A stretch of 64,000 bases of DNA from Zonotrichia leucophrys gambelii (Eukaryota; Chordata; Aves; Passeriformes; Passerellidae). The position numbers and the translations under genes were made by a program. Position 1 is the first letter of the stretch; the number at the start of each line of letters is the position of its first letter. Shown in pieces: positions 35,991 to 47,990 of this stretch. Location: contig NC_088178.1 in assembly GCF_028769735.1 (NCBI RefSeq), forward strand, positions 930,001 through 994,000. The letters run 5' to 3'. The notes below the pieces were generated by a model. It was not told where the DNA came from. It did no database searches and saw nothing but the letters and a program-made list of their open reading frames with translations.

Positions 35991-38343
35991 TCCCTGGGGT
36001 CCCAGCTCAGGTGGGTGCCCCTCTGCTCCAGATGAGCAGCCCAGGTGCTGCCTCGAGTAGCCCAGCTTGGTTTTAGCTCTCTGCATCCCTGATTTCCTGT
36101 CAGCAGGCCCTAAGTCTGGAAATAACCTGATGTTTTTGAGGCATAATTTCCTGTCCCCAGTAATAACTGAGCCTGAAAGCAGCCTGGATAGTCTGGGGTG
36201 TAATTGATAGGTTGAAATAAGGCTAAAGGACTAAGGTTTGGAGGGAATTGGATCAGATGCTCAGCAGTGGGGTGGAGATTTCAGATGACATAGGAATAAA
36301 GTTATCTGCTTGTGTCAGTCTGTACTAGGGGAAGAACAACATGCTGCTAGCAGTGGGAACGCTTTTCCCCTTGAGGTTCTCATTGCTTAGTTTGATGTGC
36401 TTTGAGATATGGAGCAAAAGTCAGGATGTGGATTGCAAACTGCTGTGGTGCAGGGAGAAAACACAGGGCAGCATGTGAGTCCCAGCACAGGGGGGAGCAG
36501 GAAGCAGTGTCAGGTGTCCAAATACATTAAAACAGTGAGCTCAGTGGCCTTCTGGAAGAGAGTCAGGTTATATAACTGCAAAATTAGATCCTGGGACCCA
36601 GCTAGAGGAAAGCTCACATATCTCAGAGCAGCTCTTTGGTAGTGTAACTGGTTAAAATGTGAAAATACAGCATGGCTTGGTGAGATTTTAGTAGTGGGGT
36701 GACTTCCATGCTTTATTCTGGAAAGAACTGAGCCTCTTTAAATTTGTGTGAAGTGAGGGAGTTTAAATGCCTGTTGTCAGAAATTTGTTTACTAGAAAGT
36801 AGGGCTGGTCTTCATGTTATACAAACTGAAGAGATAAGAACTTAAGCCTTTTGTCTTTGTGGTTGTGGGTGTATTTCCATGCTGATCACGTGCAATATGT
36901 GGTCAGTGGGATGATTCCTCCCAAGCTGAAACACAAGCTGATAGGACACCCCTGTGTTTTACAGCTGAGCCTTTGCTCAAGCTTGGTAGCTTTATACACT
37001 TTTAAACATGGGGATCTAAAGCTGATTGTTTTCCCTGGTGGTTTTTCTTCAGCAGCTTTTGCCAGGAATGTGCTGCTGTGATGGTTGGGACTCTGGGAAA
37101 GCATGTTAAACTTCCTCTTTGTTTTAAAATTCCCTACTGTCACAAAATTTCTAGGATCTTGGGTGGAGGCTGGAAGGGCTTTGAAGGGATGGAGTAATAT
37201 TGAAGGTCTTGTAGTCTTGGGGTTTGTTTTGGTTTGTTTGTTTGTTTTGTAATGTTGAGTCTGTTGTTCCTTGCTGATGTTAATGCACTTGATACAGCTT
37301 GGAACCTCCCAGCTCTTCTGTAGAGAAGTTCAAGGGATGGGAATGCACATGAATCACCTCAGGAATCCTGAGAGCTGCAGCAGTCTGGAGAAGCTGGCTC
37401 AGAGCTTTATGGTCTCTGTCTCATGTGCCACACAGCACGATCTGTGTGGGACCAGATGTTACTGAGAGGGGCTGTGAGACTTGACACAGATGCTGTGGAA
37501 GTGTCTGGAACAGGGCATCAAAAGTAGAGGGGTTAAAGCCTGATTTTGGATGAGAGAACTGTGTCATGTTAATATTGCATTCCAAAGCAGTGAAGAGGCA
37601 GGGCTGGTGTTTTAAATTAACATGTGTGTTCTGGAATCATTTACTTCATCCACATTAGCATGCATTCCACTTGTGCTTTGATAAATAGCTCTCTCATCCA
37701 GCAGAAATGGCAGGTTTATTTAATGAAGCATGAAATAAATCAGCAGGGGAAATCAAGGGGAAGACACTTCACTGACAGCTCCCTTCCCTGATGTCCCCAC
37801 TTCTCCTTCTTTGAAAAGAAGAGGGAACTCTAGCAAGAATATTTTGTCAGTGTGTTCATTAGGAGCCTGGATTTTCATTGAGGAAGGGTATCTGATTTCT
37901 TCTGCTTAGTGTGTAAGCATCACTTGGGTGGTGGCTGGTTTGTTGACTGACTGACTTGTCTAACACTGAAGAGAACCAGACCAGGACTTTAGAAACTCCT
38001 TTTCAAAGGAAAGACTTTTCTTTGACATATCCAAGGCAGGCTGTGCTGAGGTATCCATGAAATGCATGCCAGCACTTTTTTTTGCCATGGGAAAAAACTT
38101 TTCCTAGCTGATGCTTGGTGGGCAGTGGCAAGTTTTATCTCATGGTGATCGAAATGTCTTGGTCTTCACTTTGTCTGCTTTGAATGACAGTGCTCCTCAG
38201 CCACTGAAAGAGAAACTCCTCGTGTCCTTTGGGTTGTGAAAGCACATTTGGCCACCTACCCATGGTGGAACAGTTTTAGCTGTGTTACCTGACCTGCATG
38301 CTATTGGCAAAGGCATTCAGCAAAGTCGTGCTAGGTGGGGATG
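35991..38343 (+). other. NOTCH2: NOTCH2 intron 4, last part
   Basis: Ordinary intron sequence with a short (GTTT)n stretch near 37223-37250. No gene or further repeat recognised. Confidence 0.7.
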
Positions 38344-38699
38344 TGTCACTATAGAGCACAACACGGAGCAAAGCTCCACAACTCCATCAGAAGGGTGCAT
38401 AAGAGAAATTTATTACATCAACATGTTGCCTTTATAGTTTTTCAAGATAATTACGTTTACTTTCACTGCCCATTGGTCATAAGGAAGAAACAAAGTTCTC
38501 AGTAGGTGAGCAAGGAGCCAGGTCACTCTGTGTGAGCCAGCTCGAGTCTGTATCTTTGAACTTTCCCTCTTCCATCACGTTGTCATGGGGACAGCCTTGG
38601 TGTCTTCCTCGAGACAGATACGGGGCTTCCCTTATCTTCAGGAAGCCTTTGCTGGCTCACAAGAACAGCACAAAATGCCTTTCCTACAGGGAGTCATCA
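38344..38699 (-). mobile_element. Antisense solo LTR upstream of exon 5 (LTR family 3)
   Basis: 356 bp, TGTCAC...GTCATCA on the plus strand. Read on the minus strand it has a TATAAAGG box and, about 30 bp later, AATAAATTTC, the order expected for U3-R of an LTR. Flanks GGATG (38339-38343) and GGATT (38700-38704) are a probable 5-bp target-site duplication with one change. It ends 123 bp before exon 5. Confidence 0.65.
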
Positions 38700-38822
38700 G
38701 GATTAGGTGAACAGGGCAGATCTTTAAGAAAAGAAAAGGAGGGGAAGCTGCGTCAGGGGTGAATTCTCCTCAAAAGTGGTTGGAAACCCTTTTCAGCCTG
38801 CTGCTGTTTGTGCTTTGTCCAG

Positions 38823-38945
38823 GTTTCGAGGGAACCGTCTGCGGACACAACGTGGACGACTGCCCGAACCACAAGTGCCTGAATGGAGGTGTGTGCGTGG
38901 ACGGCGTGAACACCTACAACTGCCGCTGCCCGCCCCAGTGGACAG
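38823..38945 (+). CDS. NOTCH2: NOTCH2 exon 5: end of EGF6 and EGF7
   Basis: The acceptor TTTGTCCAG is followed by GFEGTVC, which closes EGF6, then [16 protein letters not shown] and [14 protein letters not shown] of calcium-binding EGF7. The donor is ACAG|GTACGG, phase 1, and the length is 123 nt. EGF7 precedes the ligand-binding block. The exon sits between two retroviral LTRs: an antisense one ending 123 bp upstream and a sense one whose homology begins about 4 nt after the donor. The coding sequence itself is intact. Confidence 0.97.
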
Positions 38946-38949
38946 GTAC

Positions 38950-39585
38950 GGAGCCTCAGAAAAGAAATGCAAACAATAATTATCTGATTGCTTGGAATGT
39001 GCTCTGGAGGTTGCTCACCAACAGGTCCATCTTTGATCAGTTCCATGTGAATTGTTTGTAATTAATGGCCAATCCCAGCCAGCTGTGTTGGGCGCTCTGA
39101 GTCTGTCACGGGTTTTTATTATCATTCTTTTCTAGTGTTCTGATGTGTCCTTTTCTTTCTTTAGTATAGTTTTAGTATACTAATATAATATAATATAATA
39201 TTTAAAAAATATAAAACATAATATAAAATGTATAAAATATAATATATAACATAAAATATATATAAAAGAAAATATTGTATATAAATATATATTATAATAT
39301 ATGAAACACATTTTATATATTCTATATATAATATAATATATATAATATATATTATATAATTCATATTATGTTATATACATTTCATATATTTTATAGACAT
39401 AATCTAGTATATATATAGTATATATATACTCTAGTATATATATAGAAGGCTGATATTATATTGTGTTATGTTTTTTGTAGTATATTATATATATACTACG
39501 TAAAATATAATACAATGGAATATCAGCCTTCTGAGAACTTGGAGTCAATTCTCATCTCTCACCTCGTCCTGGGGACCCTCACAAC
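38950..39585 (+). mobile_element. Sense LTR at the exon 5 donor (LTR family 1, 5'-truncated)
   Basis: Matches the solo LTR at 3866 in order: GAGCCTCAG, AATTATCTG, TAATTAATGGCCAATC, TTTTATTATCATTCTTT, TTTAGTATAGTTTTA, then CAGCCTTCTGAGAACTTGG and CTCATCTCTCACCTCGTCC. The first ~60 bp of the family are missing, so homology starts about 4 nt after the exon 5 splice site. The short AT stretch and the AATAAA of the other copy are replaced by ~350 bp of AT-rich DNA with no AATAAA or ATTAAA. Its 3' edge is approximate. Confidence 0.8.
39175..39532. repeat. AT-rich expansion and hairpin inside the exon 5 LTR
   Basis: Almost pure A/T. It ends in an inverted repeat: arms of 21 nt at 39444-39464 and 39512-39532 (two mismatches), with an inner perfect 9-nt hairpin GTAGTATAT/ATATACTAC at 39477-39499. 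The outer right arm is the normal LTR sequence AATATCAGCCTTCT; the left arm is an inverted copy of it. Confidence 0.85.
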
Positions 39586-42500
39586 AATTAATAACCACAC
39601 TGGGGCACCAACAGGGATGTGGCCCTGGCCCTGTGCAGATGTCAGTCAGGGCAGATGCCAGTGCACCCCTTAAAAGAAAAGCTGTGGGCATCAGAACCAC
39701 CACAACAAGGGAGAATTTCCCCATGAGTTGCACTTCTCGTGTGGATTTGCACTTGGAAATGGAGAAATGTTTTCCAAAAGCACAAAACGTGGCTTTGCTG
39801 CTACAGATGTGGGCATTTGCTGGTACATGTAGGGGTATTTCTAAGTTGGGATAATGATCATGGTAGTTATAGTAATGCTGCTGAGGAACAGGGCAAATCT
39901 GAAAAGTAGGGGAAAAAGGAGGGAAGAGCAGTGTATATATGGTAAGATTATGGCTTTGCTACTGTTATTTTCCTGCTTGACTTATTTTTATGTAGAGTTC
40001 TCCAATTAGCAAAGCTCCTTTTGCTTCATAAATGAGCCTGGTTTTACTCAGAGTCTGAAGGGGAAAATAGCATGAGTTTCAAGAAAGTGTTATGCACAAT
40101 ATAAGGAAGCAGCTTACAGGAAACTGAGTGTCATATTTAGTTGCAAAATGTCTCCATACCTCAAAAATAAACAAACACCTCCGGTTATGGGCTGAGTTTT
40201 TTGAGTCATACCAGTCTTAGCTGACGCACTTTTTCAGCTGAGTATGGTTTTGCCCTTATTTGAAAATCATGGGAGAAAAAAAAGAAGACCTAAAATCAAT
40301 TTTTAAAATGCCTTTTTCCTTAGAGAACTTTAATTCTGGTTGTAAAATATTTGTCATTAAATGCAAAGGAGGCTGCCAGTTGAGAACCCTCATTAACTTA
40401 AAAGAATTACATCTTCATAAATGAAGTGAAAACCACATAAGAGTGAAGTGCACCACAGCTTGCATAGCTCTTTGAAACTATGTGCAAATAGGAGAAAATG
40501 AGTCCTCCCCTGAATGAGCAAGTGTCCCTGCTTCTGTGCTACTTCTCCTTGTCCCGAAAGCCTGCAGAAAGTGAAACCTACAAAGGAAAACACGAGAGCT
40601 TGGGTGTGGAGACAGTAAACCCTCAGTGACCCCTATGGTCTTGCTCCATCCCACAGAAATTATAACCCTTGTTGTGATTTCTGGCGCCTGTCAGTAGCAA
40701 ATTAATCTGTCTTACTCCCAAGCACAGAGGGTGTAATGACCATGAGCATTCAGTCTCCAAGGGATTGTTCTGGCATCATAAATTTAGCTTGGCTAACAGG
40801 ATTTAGGTGGACGTCTGCTGTCAGCTAGGGATGACTTCTGCAGCTCCCCTGGAAGAGACCTTGGTCTCTCCATCACAAGCAATAGGCTGTGATTCTGTTT
40901 GGTTTTTTGGTGGATTTTCTCCCCCATCAACTCTTTGCAATGCAGTTGTGGTGGTTCCCTCTCTGAACCCTTCATGGTCTCTCTGAGCAGCAATGACAAA
41001 AGTGGTGAGGCAGTGTTGTGGCCTCTCTTGTGGCATCTTTCTCCTGTGTGGATGGCACTTGCAGAAAACCTTGTGTGTGTGAGGGATGCTTCCCTCCAGG
41101 GAAACCCTGGGAAGAGAGAGGAGCTCCCCAGCATGAGGTTCCTGTGGCTCTCTAGCTCAGTTCAATGGAATGGCCTTTCTGAGAGTTTCCTTGTTCATGG
41201 TGCAGCTGAGGCTATCAGTGCAGCAGTGGTTTGAGGTGATGCCTTCTCAAGGCCGGCGTCTTTCTAGGATTAGCTCAGTGTGGAAATAAAAATGAGCTCA
41301 CAATTTAGGAAGCAGCAGCTTGGCTGTTTGAGCAGTGAAGGTTATGGAACTGTCCTGTCTGAAATGCACAGTGCAAGTTTCTGTGACTCCTCTGTGTCAT
41401 CTCAGTGGCATTTTTTGTGCAAGAAGCTTTTTTTTTTCTGAATGTACTCCAATTCCTTCCCTGCATCTTCAATTAGAGACCAAGGAGGTGAGGAAAACAC
41501 TGCACATCCAGAGGTGACACTGAGGCAGGGCACAGACCAGGGAGGATGGATAGAGGATTTGTGCAATAGTTTGGAGAGAAGAATGATATTTTTTTCAAGG
41601 CTAAACTGCAGTTGGTGCTGACAGGAGTAAACAATAAAGCATGTTATTCAGCAGTGAGGAACTGCATAACTGCAGGTCCATCCTTTACACACAGGGGGTT
41701 TATAGCATTTTAAATCATCTCTAAGGTAAGTAAAGAGGGGAGAGCTGAGCAGGCAGCTCTTTTGGAATTTGTCCTGATAAATGTTATTGCTCAACAGAGC
41801 TAAACTGTGAGAATGAACACCTCAGAAAAACTAAAGCTTCCAATGAGACCATGAGGTTAGAGGATATTGTGTGCTGCTAAAAAAAAAAGGCCCAAATAAC
41901 CATATCTCTAAGGAAACATCAGCCAAAAATGAAAGGATGTTAAATTTTCTAAGAACACCTGACAGTGTAGATGTGCTGTCTTCATAACAGTCTCTGCTTT
42001 CAAGTACTTGTCAATTCTTGGGGAAGATTGAGTTTCTCTGCAGTTTTAGTCTTTATTTAATCTTTGTGCTGTGAGTGATGCTCTCTAGTGTTTGTTAATA
42101 TGGTTTGTGCTTCATGGCACAGAGAAAGCGGCCCCTTTCCTTGCTAGAAAAATCAAGAAATTGTACTGCATCTGATCAAGACAAGTTTTTTGTAAAGTAA
42201 TATTGGAGCAACCTTTACTGAAACAGAATCTGTCCCAGTTCCTTTTGGTAACCATCTGCCTCTTGTAATTCCCTGACAGGTGGTAGGTTGGGCTACATAA
42301 CTATGCTTTTTTTTAAAAATACTCCTTTTATTTTGCTGCTTGCTCCTACCTTTTGTGATGCTGTTTGCCTTCATTCTTATTTCCTGCTCCTCAAACAGAG
42401 CTCATTGCTCCTTTTCTGTTCAAGTGCCTGCCTTCTCATTCTCATTTTGCTGGTTTTTTCCGGAAAGATAAAATCTTGCCTTTCAAAAACAATGATGAGA

Positions 42501-45500
42501 AATTCCTGCTGTCACAGTGGTTTTGTCACCTTCAAAGTTCTCGTATTTCATATGTTTACAGTGATTATCAATCTCATAAATTTGTAACTGGCAAGGCAGT
42601 CTCCGCTGTGCTTGGGGGAAGCTGCCCCAGATCTTTCCTGTTGCTGAATGTTAACTGATTGCTGGTTTGTTTGAAGATGGCTTTATCTTGTCCCAGGATG
42701 GGGCCTTTGTTAGAACCTCTGTGTGTGTTGGGTCCTTTCAAAGCACAGAGGTGCAGATGTGTGAGGAAGCTCCTCCTTCCCTTGGAGGTGCTTTTGTGAA
42801 AGTGTGAAATCTATTCCATGTGCATGACTGGGCCAGAGAATTTGTTGTGAGTGTGGTTTGAGTCAGTTAGCCAAAAATCCTGGCTAACATCAGATAAATG
42901 CCACGTGAGGACTGTTTTATGCTGCTGTTCTTCAGCCTCATTGTAGTCTGAGGAGGAATGTCATTACCTTCTCTCCCTGCTCACAGACACTCTTCCCTTT
43001 CCATTGAGCTGGCTCTGGGATTTGTTGAAGTGTGCCACTTTAACTCAATAATCTAGTAAAAAATCCTTTCCAACTGCCTTTTTTTCCCCCCTTTCTTGCC
43101 TTTTTTATTTTTAATTTTTTTGTTCTGGGATCAGGAATCCAAATTCACAGAGCAGTTTGACAGGGAAGTGATGGCAGTCCAGGGCTGAAAGCCATGTGGA
43201 AGATTAGGCTGTCCCTCTGCACACATGGGGAAACCATCAGAGAATTTAATGGCTGCTCAGTCATTCTAGCTACAATTCATCTAAAGAAACAAAGCTTGGT
43301 TTAAAATGCACCTGTTGATTCTGCTGACCTGACCTGTGCAGCTTTGGGTCTAGAAAGATGTCTTGGGTGCCTGAGTGATTACCAGTACTAAATGCTGTAA
43401 ATTATTGTTTTTCTTGTATGTCTAAGAAAGACTCCTGCTCCCCTACAAAGTCTGCAGTGTTTTAGGGGCTCACCATGAATCTGTTTTTGGCCCAAATCAT
43501 GTTTTGGGAGCAGTGCACAGCAAAGATAAAGATTTGTGCCCTCCATGGAGTTAAATCTTTTGCACAGTTTGCTGCGTCAGAAGCTGTGGGGTGAGTCTCT
43601 GGGTTTGGGGGACCCTGTGCCCCTCTCAAGTGGGTTTTGGAAGACTCACATTATAGTGTTTCAGATGCAGGCTTGGCCTGCTCACTGCCTTTCATCACTT
43701 CTGCCCTGTGGCTGGGAAGGCGAGACTCCCATGGCAGTTGTATTTATTTAGGCTTTGTTTTCCCCTGAAAAGAGGGCTCCAGTGAGCTGTATATTTTAAA
43801 ATCTAGGCGACCTTTGTCTCTGAGGGAAGCACAGTGTGCTAACAGCTGACTCCACCAAAGAACTCCAGCACTGGGAGCTAGCTGCAGCAGCAAATGTTTG
43901 TCTTGAGCAGAAAAGCTCTTCAGGCAGCAGGGCTGTGCTTTTTAATTAAAATAGCTGTTAGCTTGGTCATATGCTCCTAAACACTAGCACAAGGGTTACT
44001 TTTCCTGCAGAGCTTTAGGCAGGAATTTTCAAAGCGGGGTGTTAAGGGTTCAATTCCTATTTAATTAGAGTAATATTTGCTCCCTGGTTTTCTTTGAAAG
44101 TCCCAGTCTTAAACTCTGGGCAGACGTGACTTTTCTAAGAAGGGGGATAAACATCAAAAGACTAATATGTAACATTTTAATTTAAGATCATATGCTCTGG
44201 CGTTTTGTTTCTTAAAACTCTTTGCCAAATACCACTTTCCTCAGCTTCTGTGTCACCAAAGTACACAGTGACAAGTCATGTTAGTTTAGTGCTCCAAAAA
44301 ATGCTGCCTTCTTGGAGTATTTAGAGGGCCAAGGTGTGGAGGAGCTAACTCCGACAATAGGTGACATGGATGATAAATATTGAACATGCCAGACTCCTAA
44401 ATCATTAGATATACATCCTTGCTATTTTACAGAGTGTGTTGATGGTTATGAGAGCTCTGTCAGGGCTGTTCTCCTGTCCCTCCTGGTGATCCCAAATGAC
44501 GTCCCAAGACCTTTGTGTGTGAGCTCAGCGAGGCTGGGTCACGCTCCCATGAGCAGTGCAGCAGTGATCAGCGTCCTGGTGCTTTTCCAGGCTTTATTAA
44601 AAAGCAGAGTGGCCTCCTTGGTGCTGGCTGGCATCTGTGTGTGCCAAGCTGGATGAGCTGGCTGGTGTCACTGCAGGGGCATCTCCAGGAGACAGCCCTG
44701 CCAGAGGCCAGGAGCGATCGCGGGTCGTTCCCTTTGGTCGTGTTGGAGCTGGCAGACACAAAGGGAGCAGGGAGCACGTGGCAGCCTCCAGAGCTGGCAG
44801 CCCCAAGCTTGAGTGTACAAATGGTTTGAAGTGCTGGACACAAACAGACTTTATCCTGGATGTTGTTTGTTTCTCTTGTGGCCCTTGATCTCGGTGTGGT
44901 GCGGAGGGGACGGATTCCAGAGGCATTCAGAGCTGCACCCTTGGGCCTTTATGCGCTGTGGGTTCTGGAACACCTTCCACAGCCTCCTGTTTGCTTGGTG
45001 CTGCTTCTCATCTCCAGGCCCTGGGTGGGAGGCAGCAGTAATAGAGCACCTGAGGTGTGAACAGCTGAGCTGATCTGATGGCAGCGTCCAGCACTGCCTC
45101 TTCCCTCACGCCCTTGGTGCCTTTCCAGCTGGGGAAACACTCTCAGATGTGCCAAATGAGCTCCTATGGAGGTGCCCCTGGGTTTTCAGTACCTCTTTCA
45201 CGTGCTTGGCACTGATTTAGTGCCAAGGCCATCCTGATTTAGTGGATATCTGCTGGGGACCAGACTGATAGAGAACACTTGTTACATCTCCAGCTGACTC
45301 GTTCCTGGCAGGTCCTGTCCCTTCCCTTGTACTGAAAAATGAGGTGATTTGTCTTTGGGTAATTACTGGAGATGGGTTGCTGAGATAGCTTGAGAAGATG
45401 AAGCTTTCGTTGTAAGTTTTGGCTCCTGCTGTCAATTTTTTTTTTTTTTTTTGCCTCTCAGATCTTTTCACTTGTTTGGTATTTCCCTGATTCACTGGAT

Positions 45501-47769
45501 TTTCCAGTGGAGGTGAAGAGAAGGACAGAGCAGAGAGTAGCTTGGTGGTGTGTGTTTCCTGTGGGTTACTTCTCTGTCCTGCTGCTGTCCCCAATCACCT
45601 CACCTGCCACCACCATATTAAACCAGTCTGTCATTAGTGCATCAGTTTTAATGAAATTTTAATGAATCCTGTTCTGATCATTTGTGTTGCTGCCTCTGAA
45701 GAGCTTGGTCAGGACTGCTCTCTCTACCCAGCAGTCTGTGGGGAGTGATTTAGGGCAGTATTTAATGGATCAGGCCGTGCATAAGTCTCTTAAAGCCCAG
45801 AGTTTTGTGTTTGGGGCTTGTAAAATCCCTTGTAAAAGCCCATTAGTTCCACTGCATGCTTCCCAGTGTGGTTATGAAATTAAACTCTTTTCTCTACCAT
45901 ATTAGCCTAAAATAAACACAGATGCTTGCTCTGCTCATTACAATCATAGATTTGTCGTCAAGTGTTCAAATTCTATATTAAGCTCTTAAATTTTATGATT
46001 TCTTTGATGGTATTTGACATCTATTTGAGATCAAATGAAAGCAAAACCAAAAGCTGAGCACCTGAGGTTTGGGAATGGCTGCTACTGCTTTGCTGCTCTG
46101 GAAGAAAGATGCTGTGATATCCTGGGGAAGGAGTACATTTCTGAGAGCTGAGATGCTTATTCTTTAGAAAACTCCTGAAAAGGGAAAAGAGTTGGCTTCA
46201 GCCCTTTTTTCTGGGGGAGCTACTGTAAAATTTAAGCAAATAAGACCTTTTCTAAACACACATGCAGCTCTGGCAGGTGCAAACAGTTCAGTGCATGAAT
46301 TCTGTGTGCCCCTGGAGCCATCCTTGGAGATGAGGGTATCAGTCTCGTTTGCTGGATTGCCTGCAGGGAGCTCTGGGGGTGGCTTTGTTGAAGGGTCTAG
46401 AATTTGGATGTGATCTGGGCATCACACCTGAAATCCCTTTCAGTATTGCCTGTTTATTGCTCAGGACATTTTGGTCTGGACTCTCTCCTTCGGAGAAGTT
46501 TGCAGTTCTCTGCTTTGAGATATCTAGTGTCAATAAAGCAAATTATGTAAACAATCCAATATTTTCTTTTGTAGACTTTGCCATGTGCTGCATCTTCCCT
46601 GCAATAACTGATGTATTACACTCTTGATTAGCTCTCTTTGTGGGTAGCAATTCCTTTATAAGTCTCCTAGGAAGTTCTTCTCTCCAGTGTCTGTCAGGCT
46701 ATGAACTCTGTCTCTTTTTCATTCAGAGGTGGTGGCTCCAGTACTGCAAAAAGTGTTCCTGACAGGGGCTGTGCCATCCCCATTGCACAAGCAGTGTTTG
46801 CATTAGTTATTGTTCCTTGCAGTCAAATGGCTGCTCAGTGGTGTTTGTTTTGCTGATTAAAGCTGTGATTGAGCAGAGGTCCCTGCTGAGCTCTTCCAGG
46901 GAAGCTGGTGTTTCCTCAAGGAGTGCCTAGCCCAAACCTTCTGCAGCAATTCTGTTTGCCTTTGTGTTTTGCTTGGCTTTTGTGCCTCCAGCCCTGCCTG
47001 CTGTTGCGCTGCCCAGCAGCCTCACTTGGCTGAACCTGTCTGAAATCCCTGGCTTCCTCCTGGAAAAGAGAAATGTTATTTTGTTAAAGCCACCCCTGCC
47101 TGCTGTTTCATCACCATCCAGGTCATTAATTGGACACTCCAGTGCCTGTGTGCATTAAATGTTGCTGAACTGTTTCAAGGAGCATGGGTAGTTCTGTGGG
47201 TTAAAGATGGAGCTGAATGCTTTTACAAGTACACAATTCAGAAACATGGCAGCTGGAGTATTTTTCATAGATACCGTTTTCCTGGAAGGCTCAGTGGTTC
47301 AAAATGCAATTTTGCCCTTTCTGTTTGCTGAGGAGGCTCACACAGGAGCATGAGGAAATCGAGCTTTGAGCTCATGGGTGCATGTTGGGTTACACTGTCA
47401 GTGCAGGCATTTTTCTTGCATTACAAGCCAGAACTGGACAGAGGAGTGTCCTTCTGCAGCCAGCAGTGCTCTGCCAGCTGGCATCCTGAACATGCACACG
47501 TGTGGTTAGAGAGGAGAAGGAAGTGCAGGGTCCTTTGGAGTGTGGCACTGATGACCTTCTGCCACGATTAGATTTGGGCATGTATACAAATGCTGCTCCT
47601 TATCTCTTAGCCCCTTCTTGAGCCTTGATAAGATGCTGTTCACCTTCTCACTTAGGAGTCCTTTGAAATTTAGATTAAAAATGCAAACAGTTCTAATGAG
47701 CAATGCTTTTTTGAGCTACACTGGTTGTATTCAAAACCCATACAGCAATCTTTGGAATACTTTATGAAT

Positions 47770-47990
47770 TAAACTCCTCTTTCAAAGAGTTTTTGTCTAG
47801 ATCTGGTTTATAGTTCCCAGGTGGCCCTTCCAGGAGAGCTAGTGACCACTTCCCTGTGTGCTGTGCCTGAGATAAGTGACAAACCTGAACTACTGAGTGG
47901 AGGATGGCATAAAAGCTTCTTGAAACCTGATGTTCCTTTTCCAGTGGGTCCCTTAAGACCCCAAGGACCAGTTTGTGATTCTCACCAAGT
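47770..47990 (-). mobile_element. Possible ancient LINE (CR1/L2-type) reverse-transcriptase fragment
   Basis: On the minus strand one frame reads VLGVLRDPLEKEHQV followed by SRSFYAILHSVVQVC. This resembles the VLGV-DP-L--E-QVS--(A)RS-FY-L motif late in CR1/L2 reverse transcriptases. It is short, and the alignment is from memory, so it could be chance. Confidence 0.3.

Noticed and set aside
44000..44075. tRNA-like B box (GGTTCAATTCC)
   Set aside because: No matching A box, acceptor stem or cloverleaf around it.
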